Source: Terrimonas_A sp040509495 (GTDB lineage Bacteria; Bacteroidota; Bacteroidia; Chitinophagales; Chitinophagaceae). Taken from it: a stretch of 64,000 bases of DNA. Positions 50,836-58,717 of this stretch are shown piece after piece; the stretch's first letter is position 1, and each line of letters opens with the position of its first letter. The notes under the pieces were generated by a model that saw nothing but the letters and a program-made list of their open reading frames with translations, was not told where the DNA came from and searched no databases. The stretch covers positions 33,378 through 97,377 of the forward strand of contig JBEVKW010000350.1 of assembly GCA_040509495.1 (NCBI GenBank), in the 5' to 3' direction. A program made the translations under genes and the position numbers.

Positions 50836-53702
50836 AACTTCCCATAATCAAACGAGCGATTGCAACAGTTGCAAAACCAGTGGAAGCGGTGGTTTCCAAG
50901 CCAGCCGGAAGACCGTCTGTCTTGAATCTTGCTGGAAAGGTTAGTGCGGCTCAAGATGCGAAATATGGATACGTTTCCGGCGGAAGTGCAAGGCGCGACA
51001 TTGCAGAAGACGTTAAAGTTATTCGGTCAGCGGAGGATGAAAGACCAATCACCGCCAAGCACGATAACGAATATGTTTTGGTGATTTGCGACGTTCCCTC
51101 ACATGAGGTTTACAGTAAAAACTTGGGAATGGGAAAGAAGTCCAAAGAGCTTTTCCTGCATACTGCTAACGATAAAAATCTGCCGACTGATTTGTTTGAA
51201 TACGTCTCGCCATGCCCACCAATGCCGGAGGAATCAATGGCTAGCGCATCGCGGGAAAAGAAATGGCTTGATGAACATAGGGAAGAATTCATCCATGCGG
51301 TTGCCCATGTAGCCCACAAGCGCGGCAACCCGCCTTCCGCTATAGTTACGCTAGGTTTACAAGCCACTCAGCAGGCTATGGGAAGAGCCGTTAAGATAAC
51401 AAAGATAAGAGGACAAATACGTTATCTTGAGGAATTTGATGTGCCTATCATTCCTATGCTATCACCGGGGCAAGTCTTCAGGCAGCCGGGTTATGAGACT
51501 CAATTCCGGGTTGATTTCGAGATGCTGAAAAGGTTGCGTGATTTCGATTACAGCCTGAATGCGGCTGAACTCGCTATCACGAATGTTGACTACAAATACA
51601 TCTCCGGAAGAACGCTTTTGCAACTGTTGCAAGAACAGCGACCAAAAGCGATAGCGTTTGACACTGAAACCTATAATGACGGCGGTTCTAACTCATGGTG
51701 GGCAGGATCAAAGCCGTTCATTGTTCAAATCGCATGGCGGAAAGGTGAAAGCTATGTTGTCCCGATTCAAGCATTCCGTCAGTTTGAGAAAAGAACAGCG
51801 GAGTATCTGGCGGAGCACAAACCTTACGACTATTGGACAATTTCCGATGAAGAAGCCGCTGACAATTTGCGATGCGTTAAGCAGGTTCTTGAATCCGGTA
51901 AGTATTTCTTCACTGGCCATAATCTAACTTATGATTGGCAGGTATTGGCTAATGTCGGCGTGAAACCCGCCCTTGATATGTGGTTGCATGACTCCATGCA
52001 ACTGATGTTTGTCATGGACGAAAACACCATTTCAAAGGACTTGGCTAGCGGCGCAAAGCTTTATGTTCCGGAACTGTCTGGTTACTCAGACAAGTTTGAA
52101 GAAAAAGCGGATTATTCGGAAATGCCACGGGAAAACCCCGACGATATGCTTTTCTATTCGGCAGCGGATAGCGATGCGTCGCTTAGGATGACTTCCTATC
52201 TGGTAGGTCTGACAAAGCAGGATACGCGGCATTTCAACTGTTACACGCGAATCCAAATGCCAGCGCTCCGAATGTTCTATGATATGGAGCGAACGGGAAT
52301 GCTGACAAACAAGGAAAATATTCGCTTTTTCACGCAAGAAACGCAACGAGCCGCTGACGAACGTTACGCTGAACTGATAGGCATGGTGGACCCTGAAATC
52401 AGGGCGAAATGGTTTGATGCCAGAAAGCCTAAAAGCGGACTGTCCTTCACACGAAAAGACCTAGTCAGGGACATCCTTTTCACGCATCCTAAAGGCTTGT
52501 GTCTAACACCAATGGTGTTCACAAAGAGCACTAAAAAATTGCCTGATGATCAAAAAGTAGCTAGCGTTTCGTCGAAGGATCATTTGACCTTTTTTGAAGG
52601 GGACCATGAATGGGTTGCACTCTATCAGGAGTATAACAAATTCGATACCATTCTGAAGTTTGCCGGATGTGAGGGTTACAATCCTGAAGTGGATGAGGAC
52701 GGAGACGAAGAGGAAGAGGTTAAAGGAATCTGGAAATATATTGCTCCTGATAACGCTATCCATCCTAGCTACTTCTTACACCGCACAAAGACCGGGCGTG
52801 TCGCCAGCGCCAATCCTAACGGTCAAAACATCCCTAAACATGACAAGCCGGGAAGGGTTCAACTTTCAAAAGCCTACCGCGCAATTTTTGTTGCGCGCCC
52901 CGGTAAGGTTTTCATCTCCGTTGACTTATCACAAGCGGAATTGAGAATTGCCGCATGGGAAGCTAACGAGAAAACCATGTTGCGTCTTTACAACAACGGA
53001 GACGATTTGCATTTGACCACAGCGGCTAGAACAATGAATCTAGCGGTGGAAGAGTTTTTGCAGCTTCCGGAGAACATACGCGAAGTTAAGCGGCAAGGAG
53101 CGAAAGCGGTTAACTTTGGTTATCTGTTCGGGATGTGGTGGCGGAAATTCAAACTCTACGCAAAGACAACCTACGGAGTGGACTTCACCGATGAAGAGTC
53201 AAAAGAAAGCTATGAGGCTTACTTTGCACTCTACAAAGGGCTTGTCAGGTGGCATAAGGAAAAGCGTGATTTCGTCAACAAAACCGGATATATCCGCTCC
53301 TTGCATGGCCGTATCCGCCACCTTCCCGCCATTCGTTCTTACGACAAAGGAATCCGTCAGGAAGCGGAGCGGCAAGCCATCAATTCAACGGTGCAAGGCT
53401 TTGCATCCGATTGGGGTTTGATTGCAGCTATCCGATTCCATCGTGACGCTGACCCTAACGAAGTGAAGATTGTATCCACTATTCATGACGCTTTGATTCT
53501 GGAAGCTATCGAAAGGCGGGCGGAGCATTACGCCGGGGCAATGAAATGGTATATGGAGAACAACCCCATGAAGCAATGGTTTGGCATTGTGCCACCGCTG
53601 CCTATCGTGGCGGATGTCGAAATCGGACCTAACTTGAAGGACTTGCGGAAACGGAAAGACATTGTAGCCTTTAAGCCGGATTGGTTTACTTCCGACAACT
53701 AA
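50832..53702 (+). CDS. polA: DNA polymerase, family A, with UDG-like N domain and 3'-5' exonuclease
   Basis: 956 residues. N-terminal region: MKLPIIKRAIATVAKP (palindrome-encoded), then a UDG-like domain (VLVICDVPSH, IVTLGLQATQQAMG) as in SPO1-type polymerases. Exonuclease motifs: FDTET (D277, E279), FFTGHNLTYDW and YSAADSDAS. Polymerase motifs: VDLSQAELR (D698), KRQGAKAVNFGYLFG (K753) and STIHDALI (H885, D886). All catalytic residues are present. A second palindrome (51618-51632, LLQLLQE) lies just before the exonuclease domain. Replicates the phage genome. Confidence 0.9.
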   Translation: MKLPIIKRAIATVAKPVEAVVSKPAGRPSVLNLAGKVSAAQDAKYGYVSGGSARRDIAEDVKVIRSAEDERPITAKHDNEYVLVICDVPSHEVYSKNLGMGKKSKELFLHTANDKNLPTDLFEYVSPCPPMPEESMASASREKKWLDEHREEFIHAVAHVAHKRGNPPSAIVTLGLQATQQAMGRAVKITKIRGQIRYLEEFDVPIIPMLSPGQVFRQPGYETQFRVDFEMLKRLRDFDYSLNAAELAITNVDYKYISGRTLLQLLQEQRPKAIAFDTETYNDGGSNSWWAGSKPFIVQIAWRKGESYVVPIQAFRQFEKRTAEYLAEHKPYDYWTISDEEAADNLRCVKQVLESGKYFFTGHNLTYDWQVLANVGVKPALDMWLHDSMQLMFVMDENTISKDLASGAKLYVPELSGYSDKFEEKADYSEMPRENPDDMLFYSAADSDASLRMTSYLVGLTKQDTRHFNCYTRIQMPALRMFYDMERTGMLTNKENIRFFTQETQRAADERYAELIGMVDPEIRAKWFDARKPKSGLSFTRKDLVRDILFTHPKGLCLTPMVFTKSTKKLPDDQKVASVSSKDHLTFFEGDHEWVALYQEYNKFDTILKFAGCEGYNPEVDEDGDEEEEVKGIWKYIAPDNAIHPSYFLHRTKTGRVASANPNGQNIPKHDKPGRVQLSKAYRAIFVARPGKVFISVDLSQAELRIAAWEANEKTMLRLYNNGDDLHLTTAARTMNLAVEEFLQLPENIREVKRQGAKAVNFGYLFGMWWRKFKLYAKTTYGVDFTDEESKESYEAYFALYKGLVRWHKEKRDFVNKTGYIRSLHGRIRHLPAIRSYDKGIRQEAERQAINSTVQGFASDWGLIAAIRFHRDADPNEVKIVSTIHDALILEAIERRAEHYAGAMKWYMENNPMKQWFGIVPPLPIVADVEIGPNLKDLRKRKDIVAFKPDWFTSDN
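50860..50874. repeat. dispersed palindrome copy, coding (IATVAK)
   Basis: TTGCAACAGTTGCAA, ten codons into the polymerase gene. Confidence 0.9.
51618..51632. repeat. dispersed palindrome copy, coding (LQLLQ)
   Basis: TTGCAACTGTTGCAA, between the UDG-like and exonuclease domains of the polymerase. Confidence 0.9.
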
Positions 53703-53704
53703 TC

Positions 53705-53719
53705 TTGCAACTGTTGCAA
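53705..53719. repeat. dispersed palindrome copy, intergenic
   Basis: TTGCAACTGTTGCAA, in the 31-base gap between polymerase and primase genes. Confidence 0.95.
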
Positions 53720-53733
53720 ACCGAAAGAAAAAG

Positions 53734-54774
53734 ATGAGATACGAACCGCTGAAAGAAATATTGATAGAGCTAGGTCTGGATTTGAGCCGCCCCCGCGATG
53801 ATGGATGGATGACCGGCAACTGTCCTTTTGCCAGCGTTAGCGGACATAAAGACAAAACCTCAAAAGGGCTTAGTTTTTATGTCAGAGTGGACAAAAGACG
53901 CGCCAGCGGTTTTAACTGCTACGTATGCGGTCGAAAAGGCAATATCGAAGAACTGATAACCATGCTGGGAGCCGTGAACGGTGTTCCCATGAGCCAGCGC
54001 GTTCCATTGATTTACAAGGCTCAAAAGGCGGAGGCTGACTTGCTCACCGGTCATGAGTTAGGAACCTATGAGCTTGCGGAAAGACCGCTTGTGATTGATC
54101 AAGCCGCAATCAAGGGCATGTATCAAGAAGCATGGCGTGTTAAAGAGGCTAGGGAATATTTGCAGAAACGCTGGATAACGGAACCCACTGCAACGCTTTT
54201 AGGTTTGCTTTACTCCGGAACGATTGGTCCGCCTTTGGACCATAACCGGATTATGTTTCCGTTGAAGAATCGCAAAGGAGAGCTTTACGGTTTCAGCGGT
54301 CGCGCTATCCATGACAATGCGAAGGTTAAAGCACAAGATATGCTTGAAGTTAAAAAGCAGTTTTGTTTGCTAGGCTCTGAACACATTGTTGAAGGAGACC
54401 GGCGGCCTATCATTCTTGTTGAAGGGCTTTTCGCATACGCCAGTCTTTATGAAATCGGAGCGGACCGTTACGGCTATCCCATTGCAACGCTAGGCTCCAC
54501 AATGTCAAAATGGCAGGCTGAATTGTTGCTTGATTGGGGGTTGCCGGTGTATTGCTTTTATGACAATGATGCCGCCGGACACAAAGGTATTTATGGCTAC
54601 ACAACGGAAGCCGGACGCAAGGTTAAAGGTGTCCGTGATTGGTTGTCAGGACATCCAACATTGGTCCCGCCGTGGCCTGTCGATCTTGACACAAATCAGC
54701 CGCTGACAGACCCTGACCAGTTGGAACTTGCAACTGTTGCAAGCATGATGGAAGCGGCTAAACCGCTGACCTAG
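53734..54774 (+). CDS. DNA primase, DnaG-like (zinc finger plus TOPRIM)
   Basis: 346 residues. N-terminal zinc-binding region with NCPF...HKDKTSKGLSF and FNCYVCGRKGN (about 29-68), the DnaG/gp4-type primer-recognition finger. TOPRIM part: RPIILVEGLFAYASLYEIG (about 225-243) with the catalytic Glu, and YCFYDNDAAGHKG (about 273-285) with the DxD. Shorter than cellular DnaG and lacks a helicase domain, which is encoded separately at 48907. The C terminus ends with LATVAS from a palindrome. It synthesises lagging-strand primers. Confidence 0.85.
   Translation: MRYEPLKEILIELGLDLSRPRDDGWMTGNCPFASVSGHKDKTSKGLSFYVRVDKRRASGFNCYVCGRKGNIEELITMLGAVNGVPMSQRVPLIYKAQKAEADLLTGHELGTYELAERPLVIDQAAIKGMYQEAWRVKEAREYLQKRWITEPTATLLGLLYSGTIGPPLDHNRIMFPLKNRKGELYGFSGRAIHDNAKVKAQDMLEVKKQFCLLGSEHIVEGDRRPIILVEGLFAYASLYEIGADRYGYPIATLGSTMSKWQAELLLDWGLPVYCFYDNDAAGHKGIYGYTTEAGRKVKGVRDWLSGHPTLVPPWPVDLDTNQPLTDPDQLELATVASMMEAAKPLT
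54728..54742. repeat. dispersed palindrome copy, coding (LATVAS)
   Basis: TTGCAACTGTTGCAA, near the C terminus of the primase, 38 bases before the next promoter. Confidence 0.9.
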
Positions 54775-54779
54775 TCTGG

Positions 54780-54807
54780 TTGACAAGCCGTCCTTCATGG
54801 GTATAAT
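54780..54807 (+). promoter_or_regulatory. consensus sigma-70-like promoter
   Basis: TTGACA (54780-54785), 16-base spacer, TATAAT (54802-54807), both perfect. A small hairpin AGCC-GAAA-GGCT followed by CTTTT (54814-54830) lies in the leader before the ATG at 54854. It starts the unit with the SSB-like and SF2 helicase genes. Confidence 0.8.
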
Positions 54808-54853
54808 GGTTTTAGCCGAAAGGCTCTTTTGAAATAGTGAAAAATGAAAGCGA

Positions 54854-55408
54854 ATGAATGCAGAAATACTAGCAAGATACCGAAAGCAACTGAAAGCAGG
54901 AAAGGGAGTTATTGTCTGGCTGCCTACCGTAAAAAAGCATCTTCACGTTGTTCCGATTTCGACTTTTCAAGTCGAGTCAGGAGAAGATAGCCGACTAATG
55001 GTTGCGGTTGGCGCTTCCGATATAAGCCTGTCCGGCGGCTTGTGCTATTACAACCCTGACGCTCCGTTTTTAAGTCCGTCAGAGATGGCGCTGGAACCGC
55101 ATAGGCTCCCTATCCGTGATGTTGCTTCCATCTTTTGGTTTCTCACGCTAATGTTTTTTCCAGTGAAAACTAACAAGAAATATCAGCCTAAAACACCTGT
55201 TGAACGATGGATTGAACGCTGTGAAGGATGTCGAAAAAAATACACCAAACGTAAGAAAGAAAAGAAAACCAAGTCTTCCAAACCTGCCAAACACAAATCT
55301 GAAAAACTGAAAAAATCTAAAGCTATCGATACTCATGAAAAGACCTACACTCGCCAACATTCAGCAGAAAGCCGCCGCAGTTCCGCAATCGACATCGAAG
55401 CCTGCTAA
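54854..55408 (+). CDS. hypothetical protein with Lys-rich tail (184 aa)
   Basis: Not recognised. The N-terminal 110 residues are alpha/beta with a hydrophobic stretch (VASIFWFLTLMFFPV, about 88-102); the rest is very Lys/Ser-rich (KRKKEKKTKSSKPAKHKSEK). The 3' end overlaps the SSB-like gene by 74 bases in another frame. First gene after a consensus promoter. Confidence 0.55.
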   Translation: MNAEILARYRKQLKAGKGVIVWLPTVKKHLHVVPISTFQVESGEDSRLMVAVGASDISLSGGLCYYNPDAPFLSPSEMALEPHRLPIRDVASIFWFLTLMFFPVKTNKKYQPKTPVERWIERCEGCRKKYTKRKKEKKTKSSKPAKHKSEKLKKSKAIDTHEKTYTRQHSAESRRSSAIDIEAC

Positions 55409-56507
55409 CCAAGTTCAGCAACCGCGTAAAACGTTCGCGGAAAAGGCACGGGAGGACGCGGAGAGGAAGCGTCAGGAACAGGAGGAACGCGAAAGCCCTA
55501 AAGGGTTAATCAACCGTCGCTTCTGGCTCAACAAAGGAGAGTCGCGCATGGTCACGATTCTTGATGACAGTTTCGACGGTCCGCAGGCATTTTCGCGGCA
55601 TGAACATAACATCCAAAAAGAGGATGGAACGTTTGGGCGCATTGAATGGTGCTTGATGGACTTAGGGGAGAAGTGCCCACTTTGCGCCAGCGGCAAACGC
55701 AAGAAAGGTTCGCTTGTCGCTTTCCTCACCGTCCTTGATTATCGCAAATGGACGGACAACGAAAAAGTGGAACACGTTTACAACCGCACACAGCTGCCTG
55801 TTAACACTGAGTTAGGACAGGAACTCCTGATGTTGGAACAGAAATGCGTTGAACGCGGTCGGACGCTTCGCGGAGCCACTATCCTTTTGCAGCGTGGAAC
55901 TGATGATTATGCTCCCCGTCAGGGTATGCCGATTCCGTTCAAGCTTGATGAAAACGATGCGGAGGAAGTTACGCATTATTTCATGACGGAAGAGGAAATT
56001 GCGGAAGTGGCTAACAACCCTGAAGTGTGGTCCAAAGAACAGGTTGATGCTTCTGGAAAGGTTATTCGCGCTTCCCGCCGTATCAAAAAAGAAGGTGAAG
56101 ATATGCAGCCTTTTGACTATCACGCGATTTACGGAGAGCCTGACATCGAAGCCCTGAAAAAGGAATTTGGTGGCGGGACTTCCTCTAACGTTCCCGGCAC
56201 TGCCGCACACGCACGCCAGCAATTTGAAGAAGCGGATAGCGATGAAATCGCTGGCGTCAATGAAGCCGCCGCTATCGTTAGGGATGATGTGGACTATGAG
56301 GAAAACACCGTGCCGCAGGAAGAGGTTAAGAGCGCTCCGAAGCCGGCGCTTACGCGTCCAGTTCAGCGTCCGGTTGCTAGACCTACGGCAGCGCCAGCGA
56401 CTCCGGTTGCAACTGTTGCAAATCCGGCACCTGCTCGGACGCGTCCCACGATGAACCGCCCCCGTCCGCAAATGCCGACTACGGCAAAAGACCCGTTTGA
56501 AAACTAA
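55335..56507 (+). CDS. single-stranded DNA-binding protein candidate
   Basis: 390 residues starting MKRPTLANIQQ. A basic/acidic helix (EKAREDAERKRQEQEERES) leads into FWLNKGESRMVTILDD, IEWCLMDLGEKCPLCASGKR (zinc-type CPLC, about 113-116) and LVAFLTVLDYRKWTDNE, a pattern of phage ssDNA-binding proteins with a gp32-like role. The last 120 residues are disordered, Pro/Arg-rich, with VATVAN from a palindrome copy and the end KDPFEN. Located with helicase and recombinase genes. Family assignment moderate. Confidence 0.6.
   Translation: MKRPTLANIQQKAAAVPQSTSKPANQVQQPRKTFAEKAREDAERKRQEQEERESPKGLINRRFWLNKGESRMVTILDDSFDGPQAFSRHEHNIQKEDGTFGRIEWCLMDLGEKCPLCASGKRKKGSLVAFLTVLDYRKWTDNEKVEHVYNRTQLPVNTELGQELLMLEQKCVERGRTLRGATILLQRGTDDYAPRQGMPIPFKLDENDAEEVTHYFMTEEEIAEVANNPEVWSKEQVDASGKVIRASRRIKKEGEDMQPFDYHAIYGEPDIEALKKEFGGGTSSNVPGTAAHARQQFEEADSDEIAGVNEAAAIVRDDVDYEENTVPQEEVKSAPKPALTRPVQRPVARPTAAPATPVATVANPAPARTRPTMNRPRPQMPTTAKDPFEN
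56407..56421. repeat. dispersed palindrome copy, coding (VATVAN)
   Basis: TTGCAACTGTTGCAA, in the disordered tail of the SSB candidate. Confidence 0.9.
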
Positions 56508-56523
56508 GGGTAAACTCTAACGC

Positions 56524-56628
56524 TTAGGGGTATATGTTCTTTCTGTCCGGATTCGCAAAAGTCAATGTTCAGGCACTCAAACCTGAAGACATAGAAGCAA
56601 TACGGGCGGAATTAACATATACCCCTAA
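56524..56628 (+). promoter_or_regulatory. 15-base inverted repeat enclosing helicase start codon
   Basis: TTAGGGGTATATGTT (56524-56538) and AACATATACCCCTAA (56614-56628) are perfect complements. The left arm contains the ATG of the helicase gene (56534-56536). In RNA this long-range pairing would hide the start codon with a 75-nt loop, suggesting translational control. Confidence 0.6.
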
Positions 56629-57883
56629 AGTTTTTGATAGAGGTATTAAAAAGCAGGAAGTTCCGGAACCGATTTACGGATACCGCCGCAAGGGTTTATT
56701 TTACGAACTGCCCTTGTATTGGGCTATTAATCGATGGCCTAAAGCGCAATGGAAAGATAACCGGACAACAGGGCCGGAAATGTCGGAACTGGCTAATAAA
56801 AAAATCGTTCCAAGGAACGACAAACAAAAAGCATTTTTTGATTCGATACTCCGGCAATTGTATGTTCATGGGTTAGGATTTGCTAACGCGGAAGCCGGCA
56901 GCGGGAAAACGGTGGCAGGCATCAACACAATCTCATTTTTTGGGGGTAGGGCTTTGATTGTTGTGCCGATGACCGATATGATAGGACAGTGGGCGAACGA
57001 GATAACTAGATTTTTGGATATTCCGCCGGAGGATATTGGCATTATCCAGCAAGACCGTTGCGAATATCATAAACCTGTTTGCATCGCTTCGCTGGATTCG
57101 CTTGTTCAACGGGAGTATCCAGCCGCGCTTTATAAGGCTTTCCGGACGGTGGTTTACGATGAAGTGTCAGCCGCCGGAGCGCGGAAGCGTAGCAGAGTTT
57201 TAGGCATGTTTTCGGCTCGCTATCAATTGGCGTTGGACGCAACTCCAAATCGTAGAGATGGATGTGAAGGGCTATTCCTGAATTATTTTGGCGCGGACTT
57301 TATCAACAGTGAACAGAAAGTTTTGCCGTGCCTTGTGAAGAAAGTTGACTATTACTTTGCGTATAAAACCTACGTCAGGAATAGTTTCAACAACGGTATA
57401 TGCGCCAGCGCGGTTGCGACAAATGAGAACCGAAATCTTTTCCTCGCTATGTGGATTCGCAAGCTCCACAAATACGCTAACGGCTTTGGAGTTTTAGGGA
57501 TAGGTGACAGGATTGAGCAGCTGGAACTTTTAAAGATAATTCTGTTGCAGGTGCATGGGTTGAACGCTGAAGTATTTGTAAGCAAAACAAGTGATGCGGA
57601 GAAGGAACGCATTCTTGCGGAAGCGCCGATTATCCTAGCTACTAGGGGCATGTTCCGGATGGCTAGAAACGTCCCTCGCCTTGCCGCAGGTATAGAGCTA
57701 ACGCCGGCTTCTGCTGCCAGACAGGAGCTAGGACGCATACGAAGGACAATGCAGGGTAGTAACAAACCCGTTCCGCTGTGGATTACAGTTATTGAAAAAG
57801 GCATTCCGTTTTTTGAGCGTGTGGCTCTGAAAAGATTGAAGGAATGCAGACAGTTACCTCAAGTCACTGTATTAGATGAATAA
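56534..57883 (+). CDS. SF2 DNA helicase (UvsW-like)
   Basis: 449 residues. Motif I NAEAGSGKTVAG (about 117-128), motif Ia LIVVPMTDMIGQWANE, motif II YDEVS (about 208-212; DEVS instead of DEAH), motif III LALDATPNRRDG, and C-terminal motifs with APIILATRGMFRMARN and QELGRIRRTMQG (motif VI, Arg residues). Resembles T4 UvsW-type repair/replication helicases. Translation start probably controlled by a long inverted repeat. Overlaps the next gene by eight bases. Confidence 0.85.
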   Translation: MFFLSGFAKVNVQALKPEDIEAIRAELTYTPKVFDRGIKKQEVPEPIYGYRRKGLFYELPLYWAINRWPKAQWKDNRTTGPEMSELANKKIVPRNDKQKAFFDSILRQLYVHGLGFANAEAGSGKTVAGINTISFFGGRALIVVPMTDMIGQWANEITRFLDIPPEDIGIIQQDRCEYHKPVCIASLDSLVQREYPAALYKAFRTVVYDEVSAAGARKRSRVLGMFSARYQLALDATPNRRDGCEGLFLNYFGADFINSEQKVLPCLVKKVDYYFAYKTYVRNSFNNGICASAVATNENRNLFLAMWIRKLHKYANGFGVLGIGDRIEQLELLKIILLQVHGLNAEVFVSKTSDAEKERILAEAPIILATRGMFRMARNVPRLAAGIELTPASAARQELGRIRRTMQGSNKPVPLWITVIEKGIPFFERVALKRLKECRQLPQVTVLDE

Positions 57884-58349
57884 GATAGACTATCAGCCGC
57901 AGGAAGAGAAAAACATATATCAAACATTCAGGGCTATACCTTTGCTTCCGTTACGCGAAGTAGTAGCGCCGTGTCATTATGTTAGCGCCATTGCAACTGC
58001 TGCAAATGATTATGTGGAAGAAGGCAAGAGAAAACTTATTAAGGGTATAACTTTGGGAGCTTATACAATGCGTATGAGCGATTGTCTTGTAAAAAATCAA
58101 CAATGGATGCAAAGACTTAAAGATAATGGCGTTTTTGATATTATCTTTTGGGTTTCCATTACTCCGTCAAGAAAACCTATTCTAACCTTTAGAGAGGTAA
58201 AAGCGTTGCATGAAATATTGGTTGATATTCACGCGGCAAAGTGTGTAGTTAAGACTAAGCAATTTCTTTTGTATGTGCCAGCAATTAAAGCAGCTATGCT
58301 CGCTGCCCGCGCAACGGATAAGAACCAAGGATTTTTAACAAAAATATGA
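57876..58349 (+). CDS. hypothetical protein (157 aa)
   Basis: Not recognised. Alpha/beta protein (LREVVAPCHYVSAIATAAND, FDIIFWVSITPSRKPILTFR). IATAAN (about 39-44) is encoded by a variant palindrome. AT-richer at the 3' end than its neighbours. ATGA overlap with the next gene and between helicase and RecA-like genes, so likely a replication or repair accessory. Confidence 0.55.
   Translation: MNKIDYQPQEEKNIYQTFRAIPLLPLREVVAPCHYVSAIATAANDYVEEGKRKLIKGITLGAYTMRMSDCLVKNQQWMQRLKDNGVFDIIFWVSITPSRKPILTFREVKALHEILVDIHAAKCVVKTKQFLLYVPAIKAAMLAARATDKNQGFLTKI
57991..58005. repeat. dispersed palindrome copy, variant core, coding (IATAAN)
   Basis: TTGCAACTGCTGCAA, one change in the core. Confidence 0.75.
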
Positions 58350-58699
58350 AAAGACCTATCATGAACAGAGCGGCAATGAAACAAGTGCCAAGTTCCGTTA
58401 GCATTTCACGGTCTCTTGAAGCCAAAGACGCGGAGCCTGAAACCGATTCTGCAACAGTTGCAAGGGCCGGAGATTGCGACCCGTCCTTGATTTCAGGTAT
58501 ATCACTTATGAACGGTTTTACCGTGCCGTTAGGTGATTTCAAGTTTTTCAAAGTGGAAGTCACCGTTCATGTTCCATGCGAGAACAGACCAAAGGCTAGA
58601 CGCGATGCGGTTGAACAAGCCAGCGCTGAACTTAACCACTATATGCAGCAAGAAGTTTCGCTTTGCAAACAGCGTTATGAAGCTATAGTGGATGTATAG
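58346..58699 (+). CDS. hypothetical protein (117 aa)
   Basis: Not recognised. MKRPIMNRAAMKQV opening (MK(L/R)P type), a disordered acidic stretch with SATVAR from a palindrome, then a compact domain (DFKFFKVEVTVHVPCENRPK) with a helical end. Coupled by ATGA to the previous gene and 18 bases before the RecA-like gene. Confidence 0.55.
   Translation: MKRPIMNRAAMKQVPSSVSISRSLEAKDAEPETDSATVARAGDCDPSLISGISLMNGFTVPLGDFKFFKVEVTVHVPCENRPKARRDAVEQASAELNHYMQQEVSLCKQRYEAIVDV
58449..58463. repeat. dispersed palindrome copy, coding (SATVAR)
   Basis: CTGCAACAGTTGCAA, in the disordered N-terminal half of the 117-aa protein. Confidence 0.85.
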
Positions 58700-58717
58700 T
58701 CTAACTGAGATATATTT

